6,651 nt of DNA from Deltaproteobacteria bacterium (GTDB lineage Bacteria > Desulfobacterota > DSM-4660 > Desulfatiglandales > Desulfatiglandaceae). A program made the translations under genes and the position numbers. How positions within the stretch are numbered: position 1 is the first letter of the stretch; each line of letters opens with the position of its first letter. The stretch is taken from positions 1-6,651 of the forward strand of contig JAFDJF010000132.1 of the NCBI GenBank assembly GCA_019307645.1, written 5' to 3'. Positions 5,808-6,651 of the stretch are shown piece by piece. Under the pieces are notes generated by a model. That model made no database searches. It worked only from the letters and a program-made list of their open reading frames with translations, and had not been told where the DNA came from.

Positions 5808-6467
5808 ATGTATGATATTTACAACTTCGTGAGTGGCCCGCTGGCCTGGGTGGCGTTTATTGTTTTTATTGCGGGAAGCCTCTACAGGCTGATTGATATG
5901 ATCAGGCTCGTCAACAAGAAGGAAAAGTTTATTTTTTCTTACATGAGTTGGAAATATAGTTTTCGCTCCATCCTTCACTGGGTTATCCCGTTTGGCTCCG
6001 AGGGTTGGAAGAACAATCGCTCACTGACAATTGTGACATTTGTATTTCACATCTGTCTGATTATTGTTCCTGTTTTCCTTTTGTCACACATTATCCTGTG
6101 GGACGAATCCTGGAATGTGAGTTGGTTTTCGCTTCCGGATCCGGTTGCGGATATCATGTGTCTGATTGTCATTGCATGCTGCATATTTTTCCTGATCCGA
6201 AGAATAACATCGCCGGAAGTGCAATACGTAACTTCGGCTTCAGACTATATCATTCTGGCCATAGTAGCGGCGCCTTTTATCACAGGCTTCCTGGCATATC
6301 ATCAATGGTTCGGGTACCAGGTCTTTGTTGTTCTCCATATCCTTTCAGGGGAAATCATGCTTGCGGCCATACCTTTTACCCGTCTGAGCCACATGCTGTT
6401 TTCTCCATTTACAAGGGCCTACATGGGAAGTGAATTTGGAGGCGTAAGGCATGCCAGGGATTGGTAG
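5808..6467 (+). CDS. tmcC: TmcC-like NarI-family membrane cytochrome b
   Basis: Integral membrane di-heme cytochrome b expected to pass electrons between the quinone pool or periplasmic cytochromes and a cytoplasmic partner. The 219 residues are normal for the NarI/HdrE/DsrM family. Five hydrophobic segments are visible: about 12-32, 73-97, 113-131, 147-165 and 171-198. Four His are well placed as axial heme ligands: His81 and His94 in segment 2, His177 and His195 in segment 5. The 18-residue spacing of the second pair equals that of NarI His187/His205. The C terminus is short and polar, with no fused FeS domain. An AAGGGGG-type ribosome binding site lies around 5796-5803, between the tmcD-like stop codon and this ATG. 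The family call is firm. TmcC rather than another NarI homologue (HmcE, DsrM) is inferred from the TmcD-like neighbour. In Desulfovibrio vulgaris the order is, as recalled, tmcA-B-C-D; here D precedes C, and A and B are not in view. Confidence 0.85.
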   Translation: MYDIYNFVSGPLAWVAFIVFIAGSLYRLIDMIRLVNKKEKFIFSYMSWKYSFRSILHWVIPFGSEGWKNNRSLTIVTFVFHICLIIVPVFLLSHIILWDESWNVSWFSLPDPVADIMCLIVIACCIFFLIRRITSPEVQYVTSASDYIILAIVAAPFITGFLAYHQWFGYQVFVVLHILSGEIMLAAIPFTRLSHMLFSPFTRAYMGSEFGGVRHARDW

Positions 6468-6511
6468 ATTTAACTTCGTTGATTAATGACAGGTAACTTC
6501 TCAAAAAGTTC

Positions 6512-6527
6512 GGGTAAGATCGTTGCA
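6512..6527 (+). promoter_or_regulatory. Possible second sigma-54 (-24/-12) promoter reading out of the window
   Basis: GG (6513-6514) and GC (6525-6526) have the obligatory 10-base spacing. The -12 half is a perfect TTGCA (6523-6527), but the -24 half is weaker (GGTAAG instead of GGCACG). The rest of the 184-base tail, 6468-6651, contains no convincing gene and no clear terminator. Any gene driven from here would start near or beyond the right edge. Confidence 0.35.
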
Positions 6528-6651
6528 ATAAGGCGGTGGCGGTGTCTTTTTAGAAATCCGCATATTTGGGAGTCATTCCAAACTGACGGCAGCTATCTAC
6601 GCAATTTGTAATGTGAGGCTTTAAATAGGGCGTCTCCCGCGCCAAATTGAC

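Noticed and set aside
6005..6433. 142-residue plus-strand frame inside the cytochrome b gene
   Set aside because: It lies in another frame of a gene with clear membrane segments and heme ligands, and shows no domain of its own.
6473..6583. Minus-strand open stretch of about 36 codons (reads like SQICGFLKRHRHR)
   Set aside because: It has no start codon and is closed by stops on both sides. It could be a tiny gene remnant, but nothing supports expression or a family.

Overview
The window looks like a chromosomal segment of a sulfate-reducing bacterium of the Desulfobacterota (former Deltaproteobacteria). The evidence is a family-4 histidine kinase with a Cys-rich PAS domain, a sigma-54 activator, a stand-alone double-receiver protein, and a Trp-rich repeat protein next to a NarI-like cytochrome b. 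The last pair resembles TmcD and TmcC of the Tmc transmembrane redox complex known from Desulfovibrio. Five genes are recognisable, all on the plus strand; there are no tRNA or rRNA genes, no CRISPR array and no intact insertion sequence. Assignments come from motif reading only, without database searches.

Layout. 3-950: C-terminal part of a PAS/HisKA/HATPase sensor kinase that is open at the left edge. 940-2355: NtrC-type response regulator, overlapping the kinase gene and so co-translated with it. 2356-2947: a 592-base gap whose left part is a patchwork of short GC-rich repeats and whose right part is an AT-rich control region with a strong -24/-12 (sigma-54) promoter and an upstream inverted repeat. 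2948-4126: a double-receiver protein with a four-cysteine middle segment, followed by a clear intrinsic terminator (4179-4208). 4209-4533: a control region with a near-consensus sigma-70 promoter, a perfect 20-bp palindrome and a long-range inverted repeat that could fold the untranslated leader. 4534-5796: TmcD-like protein with ten tandem beta-propeller-like repeats. 5808-6467: TmcC-like membrane cytochrome b. 6468-6651: no convincing gene, but a second, weaker -24/-12 sequence pointing out of the window.

Working model (inference). The kinase senses a redox or metal signal and phosphorylates the sigma-54 activator. The activator switches on the double-receiver gene from the -24/-12 promoter, and perhaps further genes to the right. 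The double-receiver protein has no output domain, so it could act as a phosphate sink, relay or docking partner, with its cysteine cluster as a second redox input. The tmcD-tmcC pair has its own transcription unit with a long, probably structured leader, and would supply the cytoplasmic/membrane part of an electron-transfer complex linking periplasmic cytochrome c3 or the quinone pool to the cytoplasm. tmcA and tmcB are not in the window.
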